Source of the DNA: Candidatus Barnesiella excrementigallinarum
Lineage (GTDB): Bacteria; Bacteroidota; Bacteroidia; Bacteroidales; Barnesiellaceae
Length of the DNA stretch: 64,000 nt
Reading direction: 5' to 3'
NCBI GenBank assembly: GCA_019114445.1
Contig: DXFL01000006.1
Span: 186,001-250,000, forward strand
The translations under genes and the position numbers were made by a program. The first letter of the stretch is position 1, and each line of letters opens with the position of its first letter. The notes under the pieces were generated by a model. That model ran no database searches, had not been told where the DNA came from, and saw only the letters and a program-made list of their open reading frames with translations. Below are positions 46,705-55,147 of the stretch, in pieces.

Positions 46705-48530
46705 CACCTTGCCGTATCGCCGGCAAAGTAGTTGCCGGAAAGTATGAGGTTCGAAATCTCCCACGCTTGCTCCTGACGCGGACAAAGCGGCGAAAGGGTA
46801 TCGCCCGCTACACTTTTGTCCCAATAGACGGCGCTCCCGACGGGTGTACGCAGCAGGCTGTAACCCAATCCTTTCCACGCATAGTCGTTACAGCCCATTA
46901 CATCGAGCAAGGTAGGATATATGTCTATCTGCCCGGCCACTTGTTCGTACGAGAGGGTATACGGTGTATTCAACACCACGAATGCCACTTCGCGATCGGC
47001 GAGGGTACGGCTGCTCCGCCCTTCCCATTCGTTCTTGCCAACCTCGTCGTGATCGGAGACGATGGCGACCACCGACCGTTCGTACAAACCGCACACCCGC
47101 AACGAATCGATAAACTCGCCCAACTGGCTGTCGAGCCGATGAAAAGCCTCCATCGTGTTGCGAGCCTCTTCGGTTCCCCCTTCGTACTGCGACAATGCCG
47201 TAGGAACCATAGGCGCTCCGTTGGGAGCGTGTGTCGATATGGTGACGATTTGAGCGTAGAACGGCTCCCGGCTCTTTTTCAAAAGAGCAAGACTTTCGGC
47301 AAAGAGTGTCGAATCGCCGAGCGTTTCGCCCGACCCGAACGAGGTCTTATCGTACAACCGGTCGAATCCATACGCCGGCGATGTGTGAACTTGATTCCAA
47401 TCCTGTGCCCGGTCGCACACGAGATTCAAGGTGCGGTATCCTTTTTGTTTCAAGGCCTCGCCCAACGACGGAAAACGATTCTCGCCATAAAGTACGGCCG
47501 TGGCACCTACCCGTGCCGGTAACAAACCCGTGTTGAACATTAAATGACCGTCGCTCGACCGCCCATCCTTCACCTGAGGTACCAGCCGGAGCGCCGAGAA
47601 GGTTCCCTCCTCGGTCAAAAGCCGGTTCAACCGGGGCATAATCTCCACCCCGTTGACCGTGCGATTGAGCATCCACGAATTGAGCGACTCTACCACAATC
47701 AAGATTAAATTCCGCCCGGGCTCCACGGCATAACGGTTATCGGTATACTGCGGCGAATCGGCGAGGAAATCGGCGATGGATTCCCGCTCTTCGGCCGTCA
47801 ACTCGTCCGACTGCAACAACGACGACACCAATACATAACCGGTATAGGGAACAACCCCATTGTATATTACATATTCACGATAATTATAGGGGGTAATGAA
47901 TGCCGTCCACGGCGATTCCCGGTCGGCCGACTCCCGATGGTAAATTTGATTCGCCCTTACGGTATAGGCCGCCAACGCCACCACCAGCGAAACCGAAGCC
48001 GCAACAACCCGACTGCGCACCGAAGGGTATGTGTGCTGCCGCCCGAAATAGGTCCAATAACCGACCAACAGCAACAATGTAGGCAGGAACAGACTCAAAT
48101 CGCGCCATTGCAGCAATCCCCGCACACTGTTGAGCAACACATCGTTCACGTTGTCGACCAACAAAAACGACGAATAGGGCATTATATCTTCATACACCCG
48201 GGCATACCACGTCTGTATCAAGCAAAAGAGGTCGAACAGAAACAACGGGATAAACACTACCCAGCGCCGGCGGGTAAAAAAGAAAAGAGGCAATGCCAAC
48301 AAAAGAGCGTCGCCCACCGTAGGCAAAAAAGCCAAAAGCGTATCGCCCACCGGCCGCCCTTGTGAGAGGAGAATACGCAGGTCGAAAATCGTCGAATATT
48401 TCAGCCCGATGTGCAGGTACTCGATGGGGTACATAAAACACAATACCACAAGCAAGTAGAAGAGCAGATAATGCCCCTCGCACTTCCAAGAGAAGACCGG
48501 CCACGAAAATTTCTTCAATTGCATTTGCAT
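46704..48530 (-). CDS. LTA-synthase-like membrane phosphotransferase 1
   Basis: A 608-residue protein with about five N-terminal membrane helices and a C-terminal periplasmic alkaline-phosphatase/sulfatase-type domain. Metal and active-site motifs are visible: ILIVVESLNSW (Glu), KDGRSSDGHLMFNTG where the nucleophile is Ser rather than the usual Thr, and VAIVSDHDEVG. The family moves phosphoglycerol or phosphoethanolamine onto envelope glycolipids. LTA is not expected in a Gram-negative cell, so the acceptor is unknown. It is a tandem paralogue of the next gene (both end with DVMGCNDYAWKGLGYS). Confidence 0.85.
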   Translation of the reverse strand: MQMQLKKFSWPVFSWKCEGHYLLFYLLVVLCFMYPIEYLHIGLKYSTIFDLRILLSQGRPVGDTLLAFLPTVGDALLLALPLFFFTRRRWVVFIPLFLFDLFCLIQTWYARVYEDIMPYSSFLLVDNVNDVLLNSVRGLLQWRDLSLFLPTLLLLVGYWTYFGRQHTYPSVRSRVVAASVSLVVALAAYTVRANQIYHRESADRESPWTAFITPYNYREYVIYNGVVPYTGYVLVSSLLQSDELTAEERESIADFLADSPQYTDNRYAVEPGRNLILIVVESLNSWMLNRTVNGVEIMPRLNRLLTEEGTFSALRLVPQVKDGRSSDGHLMFNTGLLPARVGATAVLYGENRFPSLGEALKQKGYRTLNLVCDRAQDWNQVHTSPAYGFDRLYDKTSFGSGETLGDSTLFAESLALLKKSREPFYAQIVTISTHAPNGAPMVPTALSQYEGGTEEARNTMEAFHRLDSQLGEFIDSLRVCGLYERSVVAIVSDHDEVGKNEWEGRSSRTLADREVAFVVLNTPYTLSYEQVAGQIDIYPTLLDVMGCNDYAWKGLGYSLLRTPVGSAVYWDKSVAGDTLSPLCPRQEQAWEISNLILSGNYFAGDTAR

Positions 48531-48549
48531 TCGCTCATATTCGACGATA

Positions 48550-48557
48550 CAAATGTA
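48550..48557 (-). promoter_or_regulatory. -7 box of LTA-synthase-like gene 1
   Basis: TACATTTG on the minus strand, about 20 bases before the ATG at 48530. It lies between the two tandem paralogues, so gene 1 has its own promoter. Confidence 0.45.
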
Positions 48558-48587
48558 GTGAAATAAAAATTGATACTATTTATTCGA

Positions 48588-50348
48588 TTATTGTTTTGTA
48601 TCGAAATATCCTCCAGAAATCATCTGCTCCGAAATTTCCCAAGCCTCGATCTGTCGCGAAACCAAAGAGTCGGTCGGGTCTCCATAGACTTGTCCGTTCC
48701 ACCCGGCCGCGCTCCTCACCGGAGTGCGCAGAATGCTATACCCCAATCCCTTCCACGCATAATCGTTACAGCCCATCACATCGAGCAGCGTAGGATAAAT
48801 GTCAATTTGTCCCATCACCTCCTCGTGGGTATGTTTTACGCCGGCATTCGCTACGATAAACGCCGCCTCGGTATCGTTGTAACCGGCTATATCGCAAGGT
48901 GTGAGCAGTTGATTGTGGTCCGAAGCGATGGCAATAACCGTATTTTCATACAATCCGTTGGCTTGCAACGAGTCGATAAACATACCTATACACGAATCGG
49001 TATAACGAATCACCTCCATATAATTCCGTATCTCTTCGGGGAACTCCGTAGCCTTCGACAATGCCGTTCGACGATAGGGCTTATCGTAGGGCATATGCGA
49101 CGTAATGGTAACCAACTGATAAATAAACGGCGACTTTTCGGCCTTGATTTTCTCTGCGGCCCAAGTCATCAACACACTGTCGGGCACATTGCCGTTGTAG
49201 TGAACCTCATTTTCTTGCCGGTTAATGAATTCATCATAGCCGTATGCTACACTTATACCATCTTGATTCCAATAATTGGTTTTATCCAGCGCCATATTCA
49301 CTGCTCTATACCCCCTTTGCTTCAAGGCCTTGACAATCGAACAATAATCGACATCGCCATAACGGGTCGTCACAGCACCACTGCGCAATGGTAACAATCC
49401 CGTATTGAACATGAATTGGCCGTCGCTCGACCGTCCGTCTTTTACCTGAGGCAATACATGAAGTGCCGTAATAGAATTGCTGTCGTTCACAATTCGGTTA
49501 AGGCAAGGGGTCACCTCCTCGTCGCAAAAGCGCTTACCTATGACCCACGAATTGAGCGACTCCACAATAATAAGCACTAAATTTTTCTGCTTATTCTCGG
49601 GACAAAGCGTATCGGTATATTGGGGATAGGTATCGAAATAATGGGTGATATTGGCTCGCTCGTCGTTGGTCAATTCCGATTCGGGTAACAAGGCATCAAC
49701 AATCTGGTAGACCGTATAGCCAAAAACTCCATGAAGGTCGATATACAATATACTATTGGGATACGTAACAAAACGGGCTGCAAAATTGTCATATTTCCCC
49801 GGTTTTATATCCCGTACCGAAAGCAAACAATGGAACGCAATAAAAAACAGTCCAAAAAGGAGAAACGGCCACCACAACCGACGTCGTTCTTCCTTCACTT
49901 TTTTCTGTAAAAAGAGTTTATAAACCACGGCCGTCACCAGCGTGGGAAGCAGTGCAACAAAGTCGACCCAGCGGGTCGAAGCCAACGTACTTTTCAACAG
50001 CAACGGCGAAAGATTCTCATACAAAAGGAACGACGAAAACGGAATAATATCCAAATAGTTGCGATAGTACCAAACCGACGACAGGCAAAACAAATCGATC
50101 AACGCCAACCATATAAACGCAAGTCCCCGCTTTTTGATGAGCAAAAAAGGCGACATCAATACCATTGCGTCCAACATCACCTTCACCAAATGGCTCGGAA
50201 CCGACGATGTGGGCACCGAAGCCTTCACCACCTCGCAATAGAGCAACCATATACAGGAAAAGGCCGATAATACCATCAGCCCCCAAAAAATAAATGTATA
50301 TTTATTCTTGGAGAAATACTGTATAAACCCATCTACAAACCTGTCCAT
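48588..50348 (-). CDS. LTA-synthase-like membrane phosphotransferase 2
   Basis: A 586-residue paralogue of the 46704 protein with the same layout: about five membrane helices, then the periplasmic domain with LVLIIVESLNSW, KDGRSSDGQFMFNTG and IAIASDHNQL. The start at 50348 was chosen over 50438 because a strong AAGGAGGG site and a TATTTTTG box lie between them. As in gene 1, Ser replaces the usual Thr nucleophile. Tandem duplication with divergence suggests two acceptors or donors. Confidence 0.85.
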   Translation of the reverse strand: MDRFVDGFIQYFSKNKYTFIFWGLMVLSAFSCIWLLYCEVVKASVPTSSVPSHLVKVMLDAMVLMSPFLLIKKRGLAFIWLALIDLFCLSSVWYYRNYLDIIPFSSFLLYENLSPLLLKSTLASTRWVDFVALLPTLVTAVVYKLFLQKKVKEERRRLWWPFLLFGLFFIAFHCLLSVRDIKPGKYDNFAARFVTYPNSILYIDLHGVFGYTVYQIVDALLPESELTNDERANITHYFDTYPQYTDTLCPENKQKNLVLIIVESLNSWVIGKRFCDEEVTPCLNRIVNDSNSITALHVLPQVKDGRSSDGQFMFNTGLLPLRSGAVTTRYGDVDYCSIVKALKQRGYRAVNMALDKTNYWNQDGISVAYGYDEFINRQENEVHYNGNVPDSVLMTWAAEKIKAEKSPFIYQLVTITSHMPYDKPYRRTALSKATEFPEEIRNYMEVIRYTDSCIGMFIDSLQANGLYENTVIAIASDHNQLLTPCDIAGYNDTEAAFIVANAGVKHTHEEVMGQIDIYPTLLDVMGCNDYAWKGLGYSILRTPVRSAAGWNGQVYGDPTDSLVSRQIEAWEISEQMISGGYFDTKQ

Positions 50349-50358
50349 AAAAACACAA

Positions 50359-50404
50359 CCCTCCTTCTTACTTAATTTGTATATTGATGTGAAGAGCAAA
50401 AATA
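50359..50404 (-). promoter_or_regulatory. promoter box and strong ribosome-binding site of gene 2
   Basis: TATTTTTG at 50397-50404 and AAGGAGGG at 50359-50366 (minus strand), the latter ten bases before ATG 50348. Together they decide the start. Confidence 0.6.
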
Positions 50405-50454
50405 ATATTTTTTGTAAAAAGGATACCCCCTCCCGCATATTTAAATAAAAGACT

Positions 50455-50462
50455 TACCTTTG
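50455..50462 (+). promoter_or_regulatory. -7 box of the fucosyltransferase-like gene
   Basis: TACCTTTG, about 75 bases before the ATG at 50539. No clear -33 box. Confidence 0.4.
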
Positions 50463-50538
50463 TTACCGGTATCGGCCTTATAAAAACACCTATCGAAACC
50501 GGCCTCATCACGAATCACTCGTAAAAAGAAATTGGGTT

Positions 50539-51381
50539 ATGAAGAAAAAATACATACTACTCGTCCCTGTCGGCGGACTTGCCAACCGTATGAAAGCCAT
50601 CGATTCGGCAGTAGCTTTACGTGAAAGAACAAACAGCGACCTACACATCGTTTGGTTTAGAGACAGTGGACTGAATTGCCGCTTCGACCAACTGTTCGAG
50701 CCTATCGACATACCCGGCGTAACGGTTACTGAGGCCACCTTCCCCGATCTGCTTCGTTACGACCGTCCCCGACGCAAAAACCTTTTCCTTCCCCGCCTGT
50801 TTCAACAATGGCAATTCGACAGCCGCATATACGAAATGCAAACCCTGCAACTCTTTTATGACAATTTCGATTTTTATAATTGGGCCGCAAATCGAAATGT
50901 ATACATCGCTGCTTTCGTATATTTTTACCCGGCGCCCAAAGATTGGGACTGTTTTTCCATTTTCAAACCCCTCCCCAATCTCGCCCAAGAAATAGAGTCG
51001 CGTCGAGCCGGATTCGGCACAAATACGATAGGAGTACATATCCGACGAACCGACAATGCCATTTCCATCGCACAAAGCCCTACCCATCTGTTTATCAACC
51101 GTATGGAGAAAGAGTTGGAACAAAACAACGACACCTTCTACCTCGCTACCGATTCCGAGGAAGAGAAAGCTCTCATTATCGAAAGATTCGGCGAAAAAAT
51201 ACTGTTCTCCACCCAAAAGGCCGACCGGAACACTCCGGCCGGAATCCAAGAGGCCCTTATCGAATTATATTTGCTATCCCACACACAACAAGTGTTAGGA
51301 TCGGTACATAGTTCGTACTCCGAAACAGCGGCTCAAATAGGTCGTATCCCCTACGAACTGTTACAAAATAAGCCTGAATAA
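50539..51381 (+). CDS. fucosyltransferase-like protein (GT11/NodZ-like)
   Basis: A 280-residue cytoplasmic protein. The N-terminal PVGGLANRMKAI and the later GVHIRRTDN (HxRRxD motif) are the nucleotide-binding signatures of alpha-1,2- and alpha-1,6-fucosyltransferases that use GDP-fucose. The C-terminal VLGSVHSSYSETAAQIGR fits the same group. The acceptor is unknown. It has its own promoter and is divergent from the LTA-synthase-like genes. Confidence 0.78.
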   Translation: MKKKYILLVPVGGLANRMKAIDSAVALRERTNSDLHIVWFRDSGLNCRFDQLFEPIDIPGVTVTEATFPDLLRYDRPRRKNLFLPRLFQQWQFDSRIYEMQTLQLFYDNFDFYNWAANRNVYIAAFVYFYPAPKDWDCFSIFKPLPNLAQEIESRRAGFGTNTIGVHIRRTDNAISIAQSPTHLFINRMEKELEQNNDTFYLATDSEEEKALIIERFGEKILFSTQKADRNTPAGIQEALIELYLLSHTQQVLGSVHSSYSETAAQIGRIPYELLQNKPE

Positions 51382-51403
51382 AATATTTTCACTCCCCAAA
51401 AAT

Positions 51404-51437
51404 ATTCGGGAGGGGTATTCAAAATTCCCTCCCGAAT
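51404..51437 (-). terminator. terminator of the capsid-like cluster
   Basis: ATTCGGGAGGG (51404-51414) pairs with CCCTCCCGAAT (51427-51437). On the minus strand it is followed by ATATTTTTGG. It lies right after the last gene of the cluster and also between convergent genes. Confidence 0.75.
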
Positions 51438-51444
51438 AACTGCT

Positions 51445-52068
51445 TTACCGCACAATGCTGCGCAACATGGCCGCAGCCTGTTCCGGCCGGCCTATAATCT
51501 CGTACACCATTGCGGCACAAGTATAACAAACGGCCGGTATCAAATGAGGCAATAACTCGTAAGTCGACGTCTCCTTGTTAGGATAAGCCACATACCGGGC
51601 CGAGCTTACACGATGAGCCTTCTCGTTCCGAGGTAACGAATAATAATCGATATACTTTTGCCCGCCTTCGTTCGACAATACGCACACAGGCGAGGATACG
51701 CTCCCGCGAGTATAGGGATTCAACTGCAACTCATATTTAGGCGAAGAAATGTCGATAAACTCCGTAACCGGTCGCTTCCACCCCTCCATACAGAAATAGA
51801 CCATTTGCCACACATCGTCGGGCAATATCACACGTCCGCTCCCATCGGGACGAGGCTCGGGAACCAATGTCGACTGGCACTCCGACAACGGGAGCGACCA
51901 CACCGGTTCGGTCGACCATACGGCAAGGATAGCATCCGGAATTTTCGCTTGTATGTATTCCTCTATATCTATCCCCACACTCATAATCACATCGACCTCC
52001 CTCACATCGAGCAGTTCCTCCATGTTTGTCTTCACCCGTTTGACCAAATCGTTCATGCTTATTTCCAT
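51445..52068 (-). CDS. phage head-tail connector-like protein
   Basis: A 207-residue soluble protein, last gene of the capsid-like cluster. The N-terminal part (MNDLVKRVKTNMEELLDV) and the C-terminal helix (CAAMVYEIIGRPEQAAAM) recall head-completion or adaptor proteins of Bacteroidales phages. That resemblance is weak and from pattern only. It starts six bases after the stop of the 52075 gene, as in phage operons. No signal peptide or membrane segment. Confidence 0.5.
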   Translation of the reverse strand: MEISMNDLVKRVKTNMEELLDVREVDVIMSVGIDIEEYIQAKIPDAILAVWSTEPVWSLPLSECQSTLVPEPRPDGSGRVILPDDVWQMVYFCMEGWKRPVTEFIDISSPKYELQLNPYTRGSVSSPVCVLSNEGGQKYIDYYSLPRNEKAHRVSSARYVAYPNKETSTYELLPHLIPAVCYTCAAMVYEIIGRPEQAAAMLRSIVR

Positions 52069-52074
52069 AAAACT

Positions 52075-53172
52075 CTATTTTTTCAGTTTTATAAAATTGT
52101 TATCATCGACATAAAAATCGCCCGACGAGAGTATATCGGTCCATTTTTTCAACGTGCCGCTTAAACCATCGGCCGATAATTTGAATTTGCGAACCTCCTG
52201 TCCCGTGCTATCGAAATAGGAGAAACAAGCTTGACGAGGAGAAAAAACGATTTCATATTTGCCATCGTCTTGCACCTCAGTCATTGTCATCTGAATGTTA
52301 TTGTTTTCATCTAACTCCAATCGAAAGACAATCTCATTGGAATTGAATATGACAAGACCCTTTTGGATAGGGCTTAACACCATTTCGCCATTAAGTACCG
52401 GTATGCGTAATTCACCGGCTTGTGACAAAAAAGTCCCTGTCTCGATGTGGCGGATTTCCCCATCGCACAAATCCCATGTGGAAAAGTCGTTAGCCACCCG
52501 TATACATTGCATATCGTCCAGAAAAACCATTGCTCCCGATTTTAATTCTATCGCATTGGCTATCGCACAAAAGCGGGGAAATTCTTCCCAATAATCGGTT
52601 TCAGTAGGCCGTGCCGTTGTACTCCCTACGGAGGGTTTCACCCGATAATATTTATCCATAAAATAGACCACGTCCGAAACATTATCGGCATTTTTATAGA
52701 TATTCTTGTTACTCCACAACCCTCGATAAAGATAATATGGAGGAGCCATACCCTCAAAACTCAACGGTGTCACATAGTTGCGCCAAACAGAACCGTCCCA
52801 CACCAGTGTGATAATTGCGGCCGTCTCGGTATTCACTGTCATAGTCGTACCCTCTTTCAAAGCCGAGAATACATAAGAACCTTTACTGCCTGCCACATAT
52901 ACATAACACGCCGAAACACCTTGTTCCACCGTAGGGCTGAAAGTTTCGGGCGTAGTAATAATCCCCATAAACGGAGCCGGAGCCGCATGGTTCGTGTCGT
53001 ACCACGTATGTCCCGTGGCATCCCAAACCCAAATAGACTGGGTCTTCCCGTTAATAAAAAACTCACCGGGCAAACCACCTTCGGGATAAGCCGTAAGAAG
53101 CGGATCCAACCCATAATAAAATCCCAAACAGCCGTTTTGCCCTCGCAAATGGCTATGCATCATTGTTTTCAT
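52075..53172 (-). CDS. phage head-fibre-like protein
   Basis: A 365-residue protein. The start at 53172 overlaps the previous gene's stop by ATGA, a typical coupled pair. The N-terminal motif (YPEGGLPGEFFINGKTQSIW, then VWDATGHTWYD) resembles the repeated GGxxGxxFxNxxTxxxWxWD units of phage fibres and other virion proteins. The C-terminal half is beta-rich and of unknown fold. It follows the 127-residue gene and precedes the connector-like gene. Confidence 0.55.
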   Translation of the reverse strand: MKTMMHSHLRGQNGCLGFYYGLDPLLTAYPEGGLPGEFFINGKTQSIWVWDATGHTWYDTNHAAPAPFMGIITTPETFSPTVEQGVSACYVYVAGSKGSYVFSALKEGTTMTVNTETAAIITLVWDGSVWRNYVTPLSFEGMAPPYYLYRGLWSNKNIYKNADNVSDVVYFMDKYYRVKPSVGSTTARPTETDYWEEFPRFCAIANAIELKSGAMVFLDDMQCIRVANDFSTWDLCDGEIRHIETGTFLSQAGELRIPVLNGEMVLSPIQKGLVIFNSNEIVFRLELDENNNIQMTMTEVQDDGKYEIVFSPRQACFSYFDSTGQEVRKFKLSADGLSGTLKKWTDILSSGDFYVDDNNFIKLKK

Positions 53173-53552
53173 CGTTTCTTCCCTTTCTTCAAATGTGTAA
53201 AAATAAGGTGTAATTTGTCGGCAGCCTGCTCGATACGAGCCGGGGTAGAGACCTCTTCGTCCGAGAGCCCATACGGGGCTTTCCGTAAATAATCCCGAGC
53301 CTCTTGCCAAGAACGCACATCGGGAACCAACGTATATGTCTCCTTTTCTACTTGGGCTTGGGAAACCTCCAACAGGCTGAATCGTTTCCCATATCCCCGG
53401 CTTTTTTCCATCGCCTGTTGCAACAACTCATCGTCCGTAGAAAATATGCCGTTCACTCCGTCTCTCGCCAAGAACTGTACTCGCCGGGGAACACCGTTCA
53501 CGATAACCGATGTCGACAAATTGCCTAACCGCGTATGATATACTTTTACCAT
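53169..53552 (-). CDS. small phage head-associated-like protein
   Basis: A 127-residue protein. The N-terminal segment GVNGIFSTDDELLQQAMEKS is like a motif seen in small proteins encoded after the major capsid gene in Bacteroidales phages. A basic tail (HLKKGKKR) closes it. Its stop overlaps the next start (ATGA). Function not established. Confidence 0.5.
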   Translation of the reverse strand: MVKVYHTRLGNLSTSVIVNGVPRRVQFLARDGVNGIFSTDDELLQQAMEKSRGYGKRFSLLEVSQAQVEKETYTLVPDVRSWQEARDYLRKAPYGLSDEEVSTPARIEQAADKLHLIFTHLKKGKKR

Positions 53553-53591
53553 AATCTATTCTCCTTTATTGTTATTCATTTTCGTTCTCAG

Positions 53592-53628
53592 AGAAAAAGG
53601 GCAACCGGGTATTATGGCCCGATTGCCC
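53592..53628 (-). terminator. hairpin between the capsid-like gene and the next gene
   Basis: GGGCAACCGGG (53599-53609) pairs with CCCGATTGCCC (53618-53628) with one mismatch, followed on the minus strand by TTTTTCTC. It lies about 50 bases after the capsid-like stop and before the next gene, so it should lower expression of the three genes that follow. Confidence 0.65.
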
Positions 53629-53680
53629 TGCCAGTCCCCTTGAAATCTCTGTCAAGCGGGGAGTTCCCCGACTTTACGTA

Positions 53681-55075
53681 TCAATCGCCCGATACCGGTT
53701 CGATACGCATATGTGCCGCCGGATAGCGCAACGTCAGGCAACTGGCCTCGGTCAACACCAAAGCATCGGTATTGCGCACACCCGATTTTTTCAGATCGAG
53801 CTCTTGGGCGTCGAACGGGACGTGCGACCATTTTTGGATAAACTCTGGATCGAAGATAAAGCCATAATCGCTCATACCACAGTCGTCGAACACCTCGGAA
53901 TAGAGTACATACAGTTTACCGAACTTCGATTTGATCTCCGAAAAGTCGATGCCCCATTGAACCTTATCCTCACGAGCCATCACCACTTTGGTCATCTCGA
54001 TTTTATTGATACGGCCGATAAAAGCCGACCCCCCAATCAGAATTTTACGCTTGTTACCACCATTACCGGTAAAGGCTTGGCGCATCATATCGATCAAATC
54101 GTTCTGCGTCATCTCCACCTCTGGATTATAGGTATAGTGGTTCCCGGCCTGCCACCAAATTCCACCGGTAAACATCACGTTTTCTTTCTTACGGGGATCG
54201 AAAATCGTATTCTTCACGCCAAACATGAAACTCTTCTCCATGCCCAAACGCATATCGTAAATAGCGGCCTCTTCGGCATCGGAGAAATCCCATTCGACTT
54301 CCTTGTTGGCAATCTTTTGGAAAGTCGATTGCTCGATCTGCATTTTGAATATCTGGCAATAGTTTTGGCTTTTCACTGGCAAAGCGGCAAATTGTGCAGT
54401 TTGCACGTCGAGTTCGGTCGCCGCGCGGCCCATACGGATAAGCGGCGTATTCACCGGGATTGACGGGACACAGTTTGTTACGGTCCCTATCGTTACCCCA
54501 TTGATGGGATAAACCGTCAACACACCCGTATCCTCGTCTTTGGCCGATACATACAACACCAAATCGGCATTCGACTGAGTACCGTCGGGCTCATACCCTT
54601 TTACGCCCTGCACGAGAATCGTTTCCGAAACTTCGAAAATACTGTTATCCACCGTATTAAGCTGGGCTTTCTTATGCGATTCATTCGCAGCCGACGCCTG
54701 AGGTGCGGTATATGCTGCCTTCAAATACGATTTGGTGGGCTTCACATCGACCGAATAGTAATCGACAATCATCGACGACGACTTACGGGCTCCGTTCCAC
54801 CGCGACAGTTGGTCGATGGGTGTCGACATAGGACGTATCTTCACAATGCGTTTATCCACCTCGTTACGCAACAGCGACGGACTGTTCTCTCGCACAATAT
54901 CGGTAGTCACCGGCTCGCCGGTCACCAATTTACCACCCGACATACCGGGAATAATTGCTGCCAAAGCTACTCCGGCATCGAACAAGCCGTCCCAAATACG
55001 CCAGCATACGAGCAGCAACACAAAACCAGCCAGCCAAAGCAACGGCTTTTTCCATTTCAATAAAAACTCTTTCAT
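53681..55075 (-). CDS. major-capsid-like protein with N-terminal membrane helix
   Basis: A 464-residue protein. Residues about 70-464 look like an SU10/DUF5309-type major capsid protein of the HK97 fold: VDKRIVKIRPMSTPIDQLSRW (conserved opening, start of match only), RMGRAATELDVQTAQFAALP, YDMRLGMEKSFMFGVKN and a C-terminal core with GGSAFIGRINKIE. Unusually, residues 1-43 contain a hydrophobic helix (about 11-27, PLLWLAGFVLLLVCWRIW) after a Lys-rich start, as for a membrane anchor. This is not a normal capsid feature. It forms a pair with the scaffold-like gene upstream. Family match is by pattern and needs a profile search. Confidence 0.6.
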   Translation of the reverse strand: MKEFLLKWKKPLLWLAGFVLLLVCWRIWDGLFDAGVALAAIIPGMSGGKLVTGEPVTTDIVRENSPSLLRNEVDKRIVKIRPMSTPIDQLSRWNGARKSSSMIVDYYSVDVKPTKSYLKAAYTAPQASAANESHKKAQLNTVDNSIFEVSETILVQGVKGYEPDGTQSNADLVLYVSAKDEDTGVLTVYPINGVTIGTVTNCVPSIPVNTPLIRMGRAATELDVQTAQFAALPVKSQNYCQIFKMQIEQSTFQKIANKEVEWDFSDAEEAAIYDMRLGMEKSFMFGVKNTIFDPRKKENVMFTGGIWWQAGNHYTYNPEVEMTQNDLIDMMRQAFTGNGGNKRKILIGGSAFIGRINKIEMTKVVMAREDKVQWGIDFSEIKSKFGKLYVLYSEVFDDCGMSDYGFIFDPEFIQKWSHVPFDAQELDLKKSGVRNTDALVLTEASCLTLRYPAAHMRIEPVSGD

Positions 55076-55147
55076 CTCTTCTTTTCCATTTAAAATTCTA
55101 CAAATTCACATTTCACTACTCTCTCGTGATAACATCGGCCACCATCG

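Noticed and set aside
46704..50348. True lipoteichoic acid synthesis
   Set aside because: The cell is Gram-negative by all other signs (Kdo synthesis, SusCD, outer-membrane barrels), so only the enzyme family and not its classical product is claimed.
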